A stretch of 64,000 nt of DNA from assembly GCF_003014475.1 (NCBI RefSeq), contig NZ_PYGJ01000019.1, forward strand, positions 30,445 through 94,444, read 5' to 3'. Shown here piece after piece: positions 1 to 9,457 of the stretch. The first letter of the stretch is position 1. Each line of letters begins with the position of its first letter. The translations under genes and the position numbers were made by a program. The notes beneath the pieces are model-generated. The model did no database searches and was not told the DNA's origin. It worked only from the letters and a program-made list of their open reading frames with translations. Source of the stretch: Shimia abyssi (GTDB taxonomy: Bacteria > Pseudomonadota > Alphaproteobacteria > Rhodobacterales > Rhodobacteraceae).

Positions 1-208
1 AAAACAGGGCCGCTTTGTAGTTCTCCCAAAAATGCCCACCCGGCAGCAACGGCATGGGCGGCGACACGATCTCTGGCTGCGACACCGTCGAGGCCACAAA
101 GGCCAGCCAGATCGGAAAGAAAATGACGATAACGCCCAATATCATAAAGACATGTGTCATCCAGATACCGGCGCCACGCTTCTCAACCATGCCACTTTGC
201 TGGGCCAT
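1..208 (-). CDS. ugpE: sn-glycerol-3-phosphate-type ABC transporter permease UgpE (partial)
   Basis: Only the first ~69 residues are visible; the gene runs off the left edge. The visible part has a short cytoplasmic N-terminus, a first membrane span and then a periplasmic segment rich in proline (VSPPMPLLPGGHFWENY), as in MalG/UgpE-type inner-membrane permeases. In the family this subunit forms half of the membrane channel for glycerol-3-phosphate or glycerophosphodiesters. The ATG shares one base with the ugpA stop (TGATG), so the two are translationally coupled. Substrate is inferred from the ugpBAE order; another sugar-type substrate is possible. Confidence 0.85.
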   Translation of the reverse strand, partial: MAQQSGMVEKRGAGIWMTHVFMILGVIVIFFPIWLAFVASTVSQPEIVSPPMPLLPGGHFWENYKAALF

Positions 209-1089
209 CAGTAGTGCACCCTCTTCTCGACATATTTGAATTGAATGACCGTCAGCACACCAACCACGATCAACAAAATCACAGACTGCGCAGAAGACGA
301 TCCCAGATCCTGACCGACAAACCCGTCAGCGAACACCTTGTACACAAGGATTGTCGTCGACTGCTGCGGCCCACCCGAGGTGATGGTGTGGATCACACCA
401 AAGGTTTCGAAAAAGGCATAAACAACGTTTACGACCAACAGGAAAAACGCCGTTGGCGACAACATCGGCAGCACAATCGTAAAAAACCGCCGCCAGAAAT
501 GCGCGCCATCAATGGCCGCTGCCTCGATCACAGAGCGCGGCACAGATTGCAGCGCGGCAAAGAAAAACAGAAAGTTATAACTGATCCGCCCCCAGGCCGA
601 TGCAACCACAACCAGCCCCATCGCCTCGCCACCGTTCAAAACGTGATTCCAGTCATATCCCAGCTGCCCCAGATACCACGACACAACGCCAACGCGCGTA
701 TTGAACATAAACAGCCACAAAACACCCGCCACTGCCGGGGCAACGGCGTATGGCCAGATCAGCATCGTGCGATATACCCCCGATCCCTTGATCAACCGGT
801 CCGCAATGACCGCAAGGAACAGGGCCGGCACCATCGAGCACAACGTCACCAGAATTGAGAAAATCGCCGTCGTCAGAAAAGATGTTCGGTAGTACTTGTC
901 GCCCAGCAGGTATTCAAAATTGCCAAAGCCAACAAACTGCGCCGAAAGCCCAAACGGGTCCGGAATAAACAGCGATTGCCAGATCGCCTGCCCTGCGGGG
1001 TAAAAAAAGAATACCGCCGAGATGATCACTTGTGGCGCAATCAACAGCAGCGGCAGCCACCACCCGCGAAACGTGACACGTTTTTCCAT
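208..1089 (-). CDS. ugpA: ABC transporter permease UgpA
   Basis: A 293-residue inner-membrane permease of the MalF/UgpA type, full length for the family. It starts with a short cytoplasmic tail and a span near residues 11-35, and has six hydrophobic segments overall. The cytoplasmic EAA loop that contacts the ATPase reads EAAAIDGAHFWRRFFTIVLP around residues 188-208. It would pair with UgpE and a UgpC-like ATPase, presumably downstream of ugpE outside the window. It lies 57 bases after ugpB, and the hairpin in that gap probably lowers its expression relative to the binding protein. Assignment to glycerol-3-phosphate rests on overall family resemblance and gene order. Confidence 0.88.
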   Translation of the reverse strand: MEKRVTFRGWWLPLLLIAPQVIISAVFFFYPAGQAIWQSLFIPDPFGLSAQFVGFGNFEYLLGDKYYRTSFLTTAIFSILVTLCSMVPALFLAVIADRLIKGSGVYRTMLIWPYAVAPAVAGVLWLFMFNTRVGVVSWYLGQLGYDWNHVLNGGEAMGLVVVASAWGRISYNFLFFFAALQSVPRSVIEAAAIDGAHFWRRFFTIVLPMLSPTAFFLLVVNVVYAFFETFGVIHTITSGGPQQSTTILVYKVFADGFVGQDLGSSSAQSVILLIVVGVLTVIQFKYVEKRVHY

Positions 1090-1108
1090 GAAACCCGCCT
1101 TGAAACAG

Positions 1109-1134
1109 AATGCGGGCTCCGAAGAGCCCGCATT
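1109..1134 (-). promoter_or_regulatory. Intercistronic stable hairpin between ugpB and ugpA
   Basis: Perfect 11-bp stem (1109-1119 with 1124-1134). Read on the minus strand, the loop is TTCG closed by C-G, the exceptionally stable UUCG tetraloop context. No T-run follows on the minus strand, so it is not a classic terminator. Such structures after a binding-protein gene are known to protect the upstream message from 3' exonucleases and give more binding protein than permease; that role is inferred here. Confidence 0.7.
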
Positions 1135-1146
1135 AGAAGTTAAACC

Positions 1147-2457
1147 TTAACGGTTGGCTTGCTCAAAGCGGCGCAGCAAGGCATCGCCGCGTTCTTTGGC
1201 GCTGTCCATCGCTTCCTGAGCTGATTTGTCACCGGCCCAGATCGCTTCCAACTCTTCGTCGATGATGCCGCGAATCTGATCAAACGACCCCAGACGCAGA
1301 CCCTTGGAATTGGCCGTCGGCTGATTTGCTGTCATTTGAATGACCGCAATGTCGGTGCCGGGGTTTTCGTCATAGAAACCCGCTGCACGTGTGGCTTCGC
1401 CCGCTTCGATTGTGATCGGCAGATAGCCGGTGTTCTGGTGCCATGCCGCCTGAACGTCCGAGGTCGACAAGAAGCTCATGAACTCGCCAACGCCTTTATA
1501 TTCTTCGGCGTCATGACCAGACATGACCCACAATGATGCGCCACCAATGATCGTGTTCTGTGGCTCATCCGCGACGGCTTTCCAATATGGCAACGGACGC
1601 ACTTCGAAATCGAACTTCGCCTCAGAGCTGATCCCGGCATATCCCGCCGAGCTTTCGGTGAACAATGCACATTCGCCCGCGCGGAAGTTCGCGCCACCTT
1701 CATTACGGCGACCGGTATAGATGAACTTGCCATCCTTGGCCCATTCACCCATCGCGGTCAGGTGCGCCACCTGCCCCGGACCATTCAGCATCAGTTCGGT
1801 ATCCAGACCGGCAAAGCCGTTATCCTGTGATGCGAACGGCACATTGTGATAGGCCGAGAAGTTCTCCAGATGGATCCAGCTCTGCCAAGCTGTGACCAGC
1901 GGGCAATCTTCGCCACCAGCCTTCAACGCGTCCAGAACTTCGCCAACCTGTTCCCATGTCGACATGTCGGTGTCCGGGTCAACTCCAGCCGCCGACATCG
2001 CATCGCGGTTCACCCACAAAACAGGTGTCGACGAATTGAATGGCAGCGACAGCATGTCACCATCGGTGGTTGTGTAATAGCCTTTGACCGCACCGATATA
2101 GGCATCCGGATCAAAGCTCGCTCCGCTTTCACCCATCACTTCGTAAACAGGCCGGATCGCGCCGCCCGCGGCCATCATCGTGGCTGTGCCAACTTCGAAA
2201 ACCATCAGAATATGGGGTTGTTCCTGCGCCCGGAACGCTGCAATGCCCGCGTTCAGGGTCTCGGAATAGTTACCCTTGTGGCTCTGCACCACAACGTAAT
2301 CGCTCTGGCTGGCGTTGAACTCTTCAACCTGTGCCGCAACCAGCTCGCCCAAGCGACCGGTAAAAGCGTGCCAAAACTGTACTTCTGTCTGAGCCATCGC
2401 GGCAATTGGCGATAGCGCAGTGGTCGCGGCGATCGCGCCGAGTAGATACTTTTTCAT
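1147..2457 (-). CDS. ugpB: ABC transporter substrate-binding protein UgpB
   Basis: A 436-residue periplasmic binding protein of the UgpB/MalE class. Residues 1-22 are a signal peptide ending AAMA, and the mature protein begins QTEVQFWHAF, the characteristic start of UgpB (tryptophan-histidine-alanine-phenylalanine after the first strand). Length matches the family (about 430-440). It would capture glycerol-3-phosphate or glycerophosphodiesters in the periplasm and deliver them to UgpAE. The start follows an AGGGAGGAAAT ribosome site on the minus strand. It is the first gene of the operon and is divergent from the LysR gene across a 177-base gap. Confidence 0.88.
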   Translation of the reverse strand: MKKYLLGAIAATTALSPIAAMAQTEVQFWHAFTGRLGELVAAQVEEFNASQSDYVVVQSHKGNYSETLNAGIAAFRAQEQPHILMVFEVGTATMMAAGGAIRPVYEVMGESGASFDPDAYIGAVKGYYTTTDGDMLSLPFNSSTPVLWVNRDAMSAAGVDPDTDMSTWEQVGEVLDALKAGGEDCPLVTAWQSWIHLENFSAYHNVPFASQDNGFAGLDTELMLNGPGQVAHLTAMGEWAKDGKFIYTGRRNEGGANFRAGECALFTESSAGYAGISSEAKFDFEVRPLPYWKAVADEPQNTIIGGASLWVMSGHDAEEYKGVGEFMSFLSTSDVQAAWHQNTGYLPITIEAGEATRAAGFYDENPGTDIAVIQMTANQPTANSKGLRLGSFDQIRGIIDEELEAIWAGDKSAQEAMDSAKERGDALLRRFEQANR

Positions 2458-2634
2458 ATTTCCTCCCTTGCATCTTTGTGATGCGTCGACGGTTTGAAGC
2501 AGCCCAAGCTGCGGAATGTCGAATTTAATATCGGAGAGCTTACAGCCCTTAGATTATAATTCAACCTGACAAGAGTGGTATTTCTCATAACACAAAGTTA
2601 TACCCTTAAGACAAACGAACGAGGTTTCCGATCC

Positions 2635-3543
2635 ATGAGCCAATCCAAAACGCCCCGAATCCGGCAACTCGAAGCATTGATGGCGGTAACACGTAACGGT
2701 TCTGTGACTGCGGCAGCGGCGGATCTCGGAATTAGCCAACCAGCAACAAGCCGCCTATTGTCCGACCTTGGAAAAGAGTTTGGATTTCAACTGTTTGACA
2801 AACGCGACGGCCAGCTTGTTCCATCCCAGGAAGTCCGGTTGCTGCAACCTGATATCCAGCGGGTGCTAGAGCTCATGCGGCAGATTTCAGACGTCAGCAA
2901 AGACATCACCCAGCGCAAGGCTGGCCACATCCGGATCGCCTGTCTGCCGGGCTTTGCCACCAGCCACCTGCCCGGCGTTGTGGCACGGTTTCTCAAGGAC
3001 AGACCCGGCGTCAGCATCACAATCGAACCCGACAGGCCCGAACGAATCCTCGAATGGATGATTGGCGAACAATATGATTTTGGCATCACGGACGGTTTTG
3101 CCGGTCACCCCGCCGTAGACCGACAGGACGTCAAAATTCGAACGGTCTGCATTTTTCCAACGGGTCACCGCCTTGAACTTCAGGATCAGATAACCCCCAA
3201 AGACCTCGCCCACGAACCTCTCATTCACACCCGCCGAGACAGCGATTTTTTCATGCAACTGTCTCGCCAGTTTCAGGCGGCGCATGTTGAAATCAACTCT
3301 CGCGTCGAAGTCCGGCAATTTACAGCCGCCTGTGAACTTGTCTGCGCAGGTACAGGTGTTTCAGTTGTCAGCGAACTGGATGCCGTTAAATACAAGGGCC
3401 AAGGACTCAACTACCGCCCATTTGCCCCGCAATTGCCCCACGCGGTCTCACTTGTTCGCCCCATATTAAAGACGCCGTCATTGATTACACTGGAGTTCAA
3501 AGAGCTGTTCCGAGATAGCCTTAGCCCCTTCCTCATCCCGTGA
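2635..3543 (+). CDS. LysR-family transcriptional regulator
   Basis: A 302-residue LysR-type regulator. The N-terminal winged helix (about residues 8-66) has the typical helix-turn-helix reading ATSRLLSDLGKEFGFQLFD, followed by a two-lobed effector-binding domain to the end. An in-frame ATG at 2575 would add 20 residues, but 2635 fits the family length and has a GAGG about 11 bases upstream. LysR proteins usually act on a neighbouring divergent gene; both ugpB (divergent) and the downstream ABC importer at 3741 (same strand, 197 bases away) are candidates. Effector not identifiable from sequence. Confidence 0.88.
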   Translation: MSQSKTPRIRQLEALMAVTRNGSVTAAAADLGISQPATSRLLSDLGKEFGFQLFDKRDGQLVPSQEVRLLQPDIQRVLELMRQISDVSKDITQRKAGHIRIACLPGFATSHLPGVVARFLKDRPGVSITIEPDRPERILEWMIGEQYDFGITDGFAGHPAVDRQDVKIRTVCIFPTGHRLELQDQITPKDLAHEPLIHTRRDSDFFMQLSRQFQAAHVEINSRVEVRQFTAACELVCAGTGVSVVSELDAVKYKGQGLNYRPFAPQLPHAVSLVRPILKTPSLITLEFKELFRDSLSPFLIP

Positions 3544-3740
3544 CAGCACCGCCAGTCCCACAAAAGCCCAAAAAAACCGGAAAAAAAGACACTTCCCAAA
3601 CATTGGAAATTGTTTACGCTATTGTTCATCAGACAGTTTGAACGGCGTCATACGCCGGGCGGGCGGCGCTTGTCAGAGGAAACAAGCCGATCTGATACGC
3701 CACAAGACATAGTCTGCCGGCTCATCTAGGGAGGAATATT

Positions 3741-4766
3741 ATGAATAAATTACATACACTTGCGATTAGTTCAGTTGTTGCACTATCAGCTGGCGTCTCG
3801 GCGGCCCACGCCGACAAACTAACGTTTTACTGTTCGGCTCAGGAAGACTGGTGCCAGCTCATGGCCCGCAGCTTTGAAGATGCGACCGGCATTGACGTGA
3901 ACATGACCCGCAAATCATCAGGAGAGACTTTCGCCCAGATCAAGGCGGAATCCGCAAACCCCAAAGGTGACGTTTGGTGGGGCGGTACAGGTGATCCACA
4001 TTTGCAGGCTGCTGAGGAGAATCTGACAGCTGCCTACGTCTCCCCGATGCGTGACCAGCTGCACGACTGGGCAATCAGTCAGGCCACAAGCGCAGGTGAC
4101 AAAACCATCGGCATCTATTCCGGCGCATTGGGTTATGGGTACAACACCGAATTGCTCGCCTCCAACAATCTGCCAGAGCCGGCCTGCTGGAAGGATCTGC
4201 TTAAACCAGAATATAAGGGTCACGTGCAGATGGCGAACCCCAATTCGTCCGGCACAGCCTACACAACCCTCGCATCCATGGTGCAGATCTTTGGCGAAGA
4301 CGAAGGTTTTGAGTTCATGAAGGGCCTTCATGCAAACATCAACCAATACACCAAGTCAGGATCGGCCCCGATCAAGGCTGCCGGTCGCGGTGAAAACACA
4401 ATCGGCATTGTTTTCATGCATGACGCCGTCAAACAGGCCGTTTCAGGGTTTCCTGTTAAGGTTGTCGCCCCATGCGAGGGGACCGGATACGAAATCGGGT
4501 CTATGTCCATTATCGATGGCGCGCGCAACATGGACGAAGCAAAACAGTTCTATGATTGGGCCCTGTCGACCGACGCACAAAATCTCGCCTTGCAAGTCAA
4601 CGCGTTTCAAGTGCCTTCCAACAAAGGCGCAGATACGTCACCGTCCGCACCGGACATGTCGACAATCAAACTGATTGACTATGATTTCAAAACCTATGGC
4701 TCCTCCGCCGAGCGCAAACGTTTGCTTCAGAAATGGGACGAAGACGTCTCGGTTCTGCCTCAGTAA
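3741..4766 (+). CDS. Iron(III)/AfuA-type ABC transporter substrate-binding protein
   Basis: A 341-residue periplasmic binding protein with signal peptide residues 1-24 (cleavage after SAAHA). The mature start DKLTFYCSAQEDWCQ and the later GDVWWGGTGDP belong to the AfuA/FbpA/FutA-like family. Members bind ferric iron, but some (Actinobacillus AfuA) bind hexose phosphates, so the ligand is uncertain. It is followed after 3 bases by the fused permease and then the ATPase, forming one importer operon. The start is preceded by GGGAGG about 8 bases upstream. Expression may be under the LysR gene just upstream. Confidence 0.82.
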   Translation: MNKLHTLAISSVVALSAGVSAAHADKLTFYCSAQEDWCQLMARSFEDATGIDVNMTRKSSGETFAQIKAESANPKGDVWWGGTGDPHLQAAEENLTAAYVSPMRDQLHDWAISQATSAGDKTIGIYSGALGYGYNTELLASNNLPEPACWKDLLKPEYKGHVQMANPNSSGTAYTTLASMVQIFGEDEGFEFMKGLHANINQYTKSGSAPIKAAGRGENTIGIVFMHDAVKQAVSGFPVKVVAPCEGTGYEIGSMSIIDGARNMDEAKQFYDWALSTDAQNLALQVNAFQVPSNKGADTSPSAPDMSTIKLIDYDFKTYGSSAERKRLLQKWDEDVSVLPQ

Positions 4767-4769
4767 AAC

Positions 4770-6989
4770 GTGAGAACAGATCATAGTAAAACAACCGCCT
4801 CCCCGGCGTTGATCTTCTGGATCATTGCCGGGTGGGTTGGGTACTTAATTCTCCCCTGGTATGGGGTGGAAGACGGTTTTTTTTCATTTGAATGGTTGAT
4901 TGACGGATACCCGTTTGACGACGATTACGCACCCGCGGCTTTCCTGATTGGCCAAGGCGAAAAACTGTGGCTTGCTCCGCTTTTACTCCCGCTGCTGGCA
5001 CCGCTTTTGGTGCTGCGTCTTAAGAAAAGCGATCCAAATTATGCGCGCATTCTTATTCTGGCTGGCGCAGCTGGATTTGCTTGGCTGATGGCTCAGGGAT
5101 TTGGCATTGGCATTCGCGGCTTTACCGCCGACTGGCTGGTTGCCCTATTCGGAGAGCTGGACGATCGCCAATACGGTATGGGATATGGCGGCCTCTTGGT
5201 CGCGTCTGCATTTTTGTTTCTGTTCACCCAAGGGATCGCGGCGCGCGGTGCCATAAATGGCGACGTTTTTGTCGTCAGCGCAATTGGCGGCGTCATTGTC
5301 ATCGTGACCACTTTTGTGTTTTTCCCAATCGCCAAAATGCTGTTCGCCGCATTTGTCACCGAAGATGGCAGCTATTCAGCCATGGTGTTTGCGTCCAAAT
5401 TCTTTGATGATCGGCTCTGGGGCATTGGGTGTCTCTACGGCGCGCGCTGCGGTGCCGCATGGAATTCCCTGTTTCTCGCCATCACCGTGGGTGTGCTGAC
5501 GACGGTTCTGGGTCTTGTCTTTGCACTTGTGGTAACCCGCTCAGGGTTCCGGCACAAACGCGCCTTGCGCGCGCTGACCGTGCTGCCAATTATCACACCC
5601 CCTTTTGTGATCGGGTTGGCGCTGATCCTTCTGTTTGGCCTGTCCGGAACGGTCACACAGTTCGTTTCAGATCTGTTCGGCCTTCAACCAACGCGATGGC
5701 TCTACGGTATGCCCGGCGTTTTGATTGCGCAAACACTCGCCTTCACTCCAATTGCGTTTCTGGTCCTGATCGGCGTCGTCGAGGGCGTGTCCCCCTCGAT
5801 GGAGGAAGCAGCCCAGACCCTACGTGCCAATCGTTGGCAAACCTTCCGCACGGTGTCCCTTCCGCTTATGCGGCCCGGACTGGCAAATGCCTTCCTGCTC
5901 GGCTTTATCGAAAGCATGGCAGATTTTGGCAATCCTCTGGTGCTGGGCGGCAACTTCGATGTGCTTTCTACAGAAATCTTCTTTGCCATTGTCGGCGCGC
6001 AATATGACCAGGGACGCGCCGCCGTCTTGGCCATGGTTCTGTTGTTCTTTACCCTCTCTGCCTTTTATGCCCAACGTATGTGGCTCGGTAAAAAGAGCTA
6101 TACGACCGTGTCGGGCAAGGGCGACGCAGGCGTGCATCCATTGATGCCAAAGGGTCTGGCGATACCAGTCTTTTTGGCGGCTGGCATCTGGGGTCTCTTC
6201 ACCGTCGTCGTCTATGGCATGATCCTATATGGCAGCGTGGTCGAACTATGGGGCGTCAACAACACGCTGACATTCAAACACTACGTGACCGCGTTCTCAG
6301 TCCGGATCGAAGACAGCGGTATTCGCTGGTCCGGTGCCGCATGGGACAGTTTCTGGACCACCATCTATATCGCGGCCGCCGCCGCCCCGCTTACGGCCAT
6401 TGTCGGACTGGTTACCGCCTACTTGCTGACACGCCAGACATTCGCGGGCAAAAACGCCTTTGAATTTGGCACGATGCTCAGCTTTGCCATTCCGGGCACC
6501 GTGATTGGCGTCAGCTATATTTTGGCCTTCAACGTCCCACCCATTGAAATCACCGGCACAGGGATAATCCTGATTGTCAGTTTCATCTTCAGAAACATGC
6601 CGGTTGGGGTGCGCGCCGGCATTGCCTCGATGAGCCAATTGGACAAATCCTTGGACGAATCTTCCCTGACGCTGGGTGCAAACTCTTGGCAGACATTCCG
6701 CAAGATCATTCTGCCACTGCTCAGACCTGCCATTCTGGCCGCTCTGGTTTACAGTTTTGTGCGCGCCATGACCGCCATTTCAGCGGTGATCTTCCTTGTC
6801 TCCGCGGAATACGACATGGCGACGAGCTATATTATCGGACGTGTGGAAAATAACGACTACGGGTTGGCGATCGCCTATTCGACCACTTTGATCTTTGTGA
6901 TGCTGGGGGCGGTTGGCCTGCTCCAGCTCCTCGTTGGTCGCACCAAGATTGGACGCCGAACTCAATTCGGATCAGGAGAGAAACCATGA
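4770..6989 (+). CDS. AfuB/FbpB-type ABC transporter permease (two fused permease halves)
   Basis: A 739-residue inner-membrane protein starting with GTG three bases after the binding-protein stop. It carries two permease domains in tandem, each with its own ATPase-contact loop: EEAAQTLRANRWQTF near residue 346 and DESSLTLGANSWQTF near residue 628. This double layout is the rule for FbpB/AfuB iron-type permeases, which therefore need no second permease gene. An N-terminal block of extra membrane spans (about residues 10-200) precedes the first permease domain and makes the protein longer than classical FbpB. Stop overlaps the ATPase start (ATGA). Confidence 0.87.
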   Translation: MRTDHSKTTASPALIFWIIAGWVGYLILPWYGVEDGFFSFEWLIDGYPFDDDYAPAAFLIGQGEKLWLAPLLLPLLAPLLVLRLKKSDPNYARILILAGAAGFAWLMAQGFGIGIRGFTADWLVALFGELDDRQYGMGYGGLLVASAFLFLFTQGIAARGAINGDVFVVSAIGGVIVIVTTFVFFPIAKMLFAAFVTEDGSYSAMVFASKFFDDRLWGIGCLYGARCGAAWNSLFLAITVGVLTTVLGLVFALVVTRSGFRHKRALRALTVLPIITPPFVIGLALILLFGLSGTVTQFVSDLFGLQPTRWLYGMPGVLIAQTLAFTPIAFLVLIGVVEGVSPSMEEAAQTLRANRWQTFRTVSLPLMRPGLANAFLLGFIESMADFGNPLVLGGNFDVLSTEIFFAIVGAQYDQGRAAVLAMVLLFFTLSAFYAQRMWLGKKSYTTVSGKGDAGVHPLMPKGLAIPVFLAAGIWGLFTVVVYGMILYGSVVELWGVNNTLTFKHYVTAFSVRIEDSGIRWSGAAWDSFWTTIYIAAAAAPLTAIVGLVTAYLLTRQTFAGKNAFEFGTMLSFAIPGTVIGVSYILAFNVPPIEITGTGIILIVSFIFRNMPVGVRAGIASMSQLDKSLDESSLTLGANSWQTFRKIILPLLRPAILAALVYSFVRAMTAISAVIFLVSAEYDMATSYIIGRVENNDYGLAIAYSTTLIFVMLGAVGLLQLLVGRTKIGRRTQFGSGEKP

Positions 6990-8059
6990 GCAATTCTCGC
7001 ATCGTCGGCAAGGCGGCACCGGTTCGTTTTGAAAACGTTTCAAAAAGATTTGGGCGCGACGTTGTTGCGGTGGACAACATTAATCTCAACGTCGAAGCAG
7101 GCAAGCTGGTCACGCTTTTGGGGCCTTCGGGCTGCGGCAAAACAACAACGCTGCGCATGATTGCTGGGTTGGAAATGGCCTCAGACGGGCGCATCCTGAT
7201 TGGGGATCGCGATGTCACCACCCTGCCCGCGACGGATCGCGACGTCTCTATGGTATTTCAATCATACGCGCTGTTCCCACACATGAGCGTGCTTGAAAAT
7301 GTATCTTACGGGCTCACTTTTTCCGGCTTCTCCAAGTCCGAAACCCGCGACCGCGCGTTGGCTGGTCTCGATCTGGTCGGGCTAAAAGGGTTTGACTCAC
7401 GCCTGCCCAGCGAATTGTCGGGCGGACAACAACAGCGCGTGGCAGTCGCGCGGGCCTTGGTACTGGAACCACAGGTGCTGTTGTTTGACGAACCCCTGTC
7501 CAATCTGGACGCCAAATTGCGCCGTCAGGTACGCGAAGATATCCGCGCAATCCAACAAGACCTTGGCCTGACCGTTGTTTACGTCACCCACGATCAGGAA
7601 GAAGCCTTGGCCGTTTCCGACGAAATTGTTGTCATGCGTAACGCATCCATCGCGCAAATCGGCTCGCCACGCGCGCTTTACGAGGCACCCGTAGATCAGT
7701 TTGTGGCGGATTTCATTGGCGAAGCAAATATCCTGCCCTGTGTCATCCAAAGTGTCGATGGCGACGTGGCAACGATCTCTATTGAGGAATATCACTATGA
7801 ACTCCCCGCGCGCGGCCTTGGCATAGGTCCCGCAAAGCTGGCGGTCAGACCGTCCCGTTTGGTGATTGGCACAGCGCGGGGCTTCACGGCAACGGTGGCC
7901 AAGGCAACCTATGTTGGAGTCCGCATGGAATACACTCTCCAAGCCAGCTTCGGCTCAATGTTTGCTGTGCAAGACGACGTCGACAGCCCGTTGGACGTGG
8001 GAACCGAAGTCACAGTCGGGTTTCATGCCAAAAGCCCGGTGCTCTTGCCCGAAGCGTGA
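6986..8059 (+). CDS. ABC transporter ATP-binding protein (AfuC/FbpC/PotA type)
   Basis: A 357-residue ATPase that powers the importer encoded just upstream. Visible motifs: Walker A GPSGCGKTTT near residue 46, Q-loop FQSYALFPH, signature LSGGQQQR near 142, Walker B VLLFDEP near 165, and the switch histidine in YVTHDQEEA. The C-terminal ~120 residues form a TOBE-type regulatory domain. Four-base overlap (ATGA) with the permease shows translational coupling. Generic annotation would be spermidine/putrescine or iron; the FbpB-like permease favours the iron/AfuC class. Confidence 0.88.
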   Translation: MSNSRIVGKAAPVRFENVSKRFGRDVVAVDNINLNVEAGKLVTLLGPSGCGKTTTLRMIAGLEMASDGRILIGDRDVTTLPATDRDVSMVFQSYALFPHMSVLENVSYGLTFSGFSKSETRDRALAGLDLVGLKGFDSRLPSELSGGQQQRVAVARALVLEPQVLLFDEPLSNLDAKLRRQVREDIRAIQQDLGLTVVYVTHDQEEALAVSDEIVVMRNASIAQIGSPRALYEAPVDQFVADFIGEANILPCVIQSVDGDVATISIEEYHYELPARGLGIGPAKLAVRPSRLVIGTARGFTATVAKATYVGVRMEYTLQASFGSMFAVQDDVDSPLDVGTEVTVGFHAKSPVLLPEA

Positions 8060-8151
8060 TCACCTGGACCAAGGAAATATCCAATACGTGCCCTTGCCAT
8101 TTGGCTCAGCTCACTGCTGGCAAATTTGGCGCGATCGAATAGGATTAAGTC

Positions 8152-9348
8152 ATGACTGCCCTTGTTCCCTCGCCATTGTCTCGCCCCCTCGCATTGCCCT
8201 GCGGCGTCGTGCTCAAAAACCGCATTGCCAAGTCCGCAATGTCGGATTCGCTAGGCGATGGATGCGGGCACCCTACCGAGGCCCAAATTCGTCTCTATGA
8301 ACGTTGGGCTGAAGGCGGGGCTGCGCTGTCGATCATCGGAGAAGTTCAGGGTACACCCAATTTCGCGGAAAAACCCGGCAACCTTGTATTGCATCCTGCT
8401 GCGCAGATGTCCGGTTTTGAAAAACTAGCAACCGCAGGCGCGTCCAATAACGCAAACCTCTGGCTGCAACTGGGGCACGCTGGTGCCATGGCAGATGCGC
8501 CCATCAGCACCCCAAAGGGGCCAAGCGCCCTTGATATCCCCGGTCTCGCATGCGCCGAATTGACAATGCCAGAAATCCAAAACCTTCCTGCCGAGTTTGC
8601 CCAGACCGCAGCGCTGGCGCAGGGGCTCGGGTTCGGCGGCGTTGAAATACACGCCGCTCATGGGTTCCTGCTCAACCAATTCCTGTCCCCGTTGTTCAAC
8701 AAACGCAACGATGCTTACGGCGGGTCACTAACCAACAGGATGCGCGTTTTGATAGATGTCATCACAGCGGTGCGCGCGGCAGTTGGTCCAAGCTTTCCCA
8801 TCGGGCTAAAGCTCAACGCCACGGACCAACTCGTCGGTGGGTTCGAACAAGACGAAGCTCTGCAAGTGATTACCGCACTCGATGGCATCGACCTGATCGA
8901 TATCAGCGGCGGCACCTATTTTCCCGGCGCGCCGTCCTCCTCTGATCGTGTGGGCTCCGGGCCATATTTCCTTGATTTTGCAGCACGGGCACGGGGAAAA
9001 ACCGACATTCCCTTAATGGTCACAGGCGGGTTCAAAACCTTTGACCAAGCCGCCCGCGCTGTTGATGACGGCGCGGCTGACATGATTGGCCTTGCCCGCG
9101 CCCTTGTGATTGATCCTGACGTGCCCAACAAATGGGTATCGGGCGATGAAACCAACCCCGACTTTCCCCGCTTCAGCGCGCCACCCGAAGGCGGTGTAAC
9201 GGCGTGGTACACAATGCAAATCACACACATCGCCAACGGCGCACCGCCGCTGGTCGCCTCTGATCTTGAACACGCAATGTCCGACTATCAGGCACGGGAT
9301 CACAAACGCTGCACCTTGTGGAACAACCACTTTGGGTTGAGCAAATAG
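8152..9348 (+). CDS. NADH:flavin oxidoreductase (old yellow enzyme family)
   Basis: A 398-residue TIM-barrel FMN enzyme. It begins with the usual beta-hairpin and LKNRIAKSAMSD strand, and has the conserved HAAHGFLLNQFLSP segment near residue 166 that binds substrate and flavin, followed by NKRNDAYGGSLTNR. The C-terminal half has the phosphate-binding VTGGFK and MIGLARALV segments. No C-terminal iron-sulfur/NAD domain is present, so it is a stand-alone OYE of somewhat above average length. It probably reduces activated C=C bonds; substrate unknown. It lies 92 bases after the ABC importer on the same strand and converges on acuI. Confidence 0.85.
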   Translation: MTALVPSPLSRPLALPCGVVLKNRIAKSAMSDSLGDGCGHPTEAQIRLYERWAEGGAALSIIGEVQGTPNFAEKPGNLVLHPAAQMSGFEKLATAGASNNANLWLQLGHAGAMADAPISTPKGPSALDIPGLACAELTMPEIQNLPAEFAQTAALAQGLGFGGVEIHAAHGFLLNQFLSPLFNKRNDAYGGSLTNRMRVLIDVITAVRAAVGPSFPIGLKLNATDQLVGGFEQDEALQVITALDGIDLIDISGGTYFPGAPSSSDRVGSGPYFLDFAARARGKTDIPLMVTGGFKTFDQAARAVDDGAADMIGLARALVIDPDVPNKWVSGDETNPDFPRFSAPPEGGVTAWYTMQITHIANGAPPLVASDLEHAMSDYQARDHKRCTLWNNHFGLSK

Positions 9349-9393
9349 CAGCAGGCACACCCTGCACAGCGCCACCAACCAGCGTTTCAAATC

Positions 9394-9427
9394 AAAAAAA
9401 CGCCCTCGCAATCTCCTGCAAAGGCGT
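9394..9427 (-). terminator. Possible Rho-independent terminator of the dmdA-acuI operon
   Basis: On the minus strand, 31 bases after the acuI stop, ACGCC (9427-9423) can pair with GGCGT (9404-9400), with partial pairing inside the loop region, followed directly by a run of seven T (opposite A 9394-9400). The stem is short with a long loop, so the call is moderate. Confidence 0.5.
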
Positions 9428-9457
9428 CCTTCTTCTTTGGTTAGAACGCGGCCTAAC

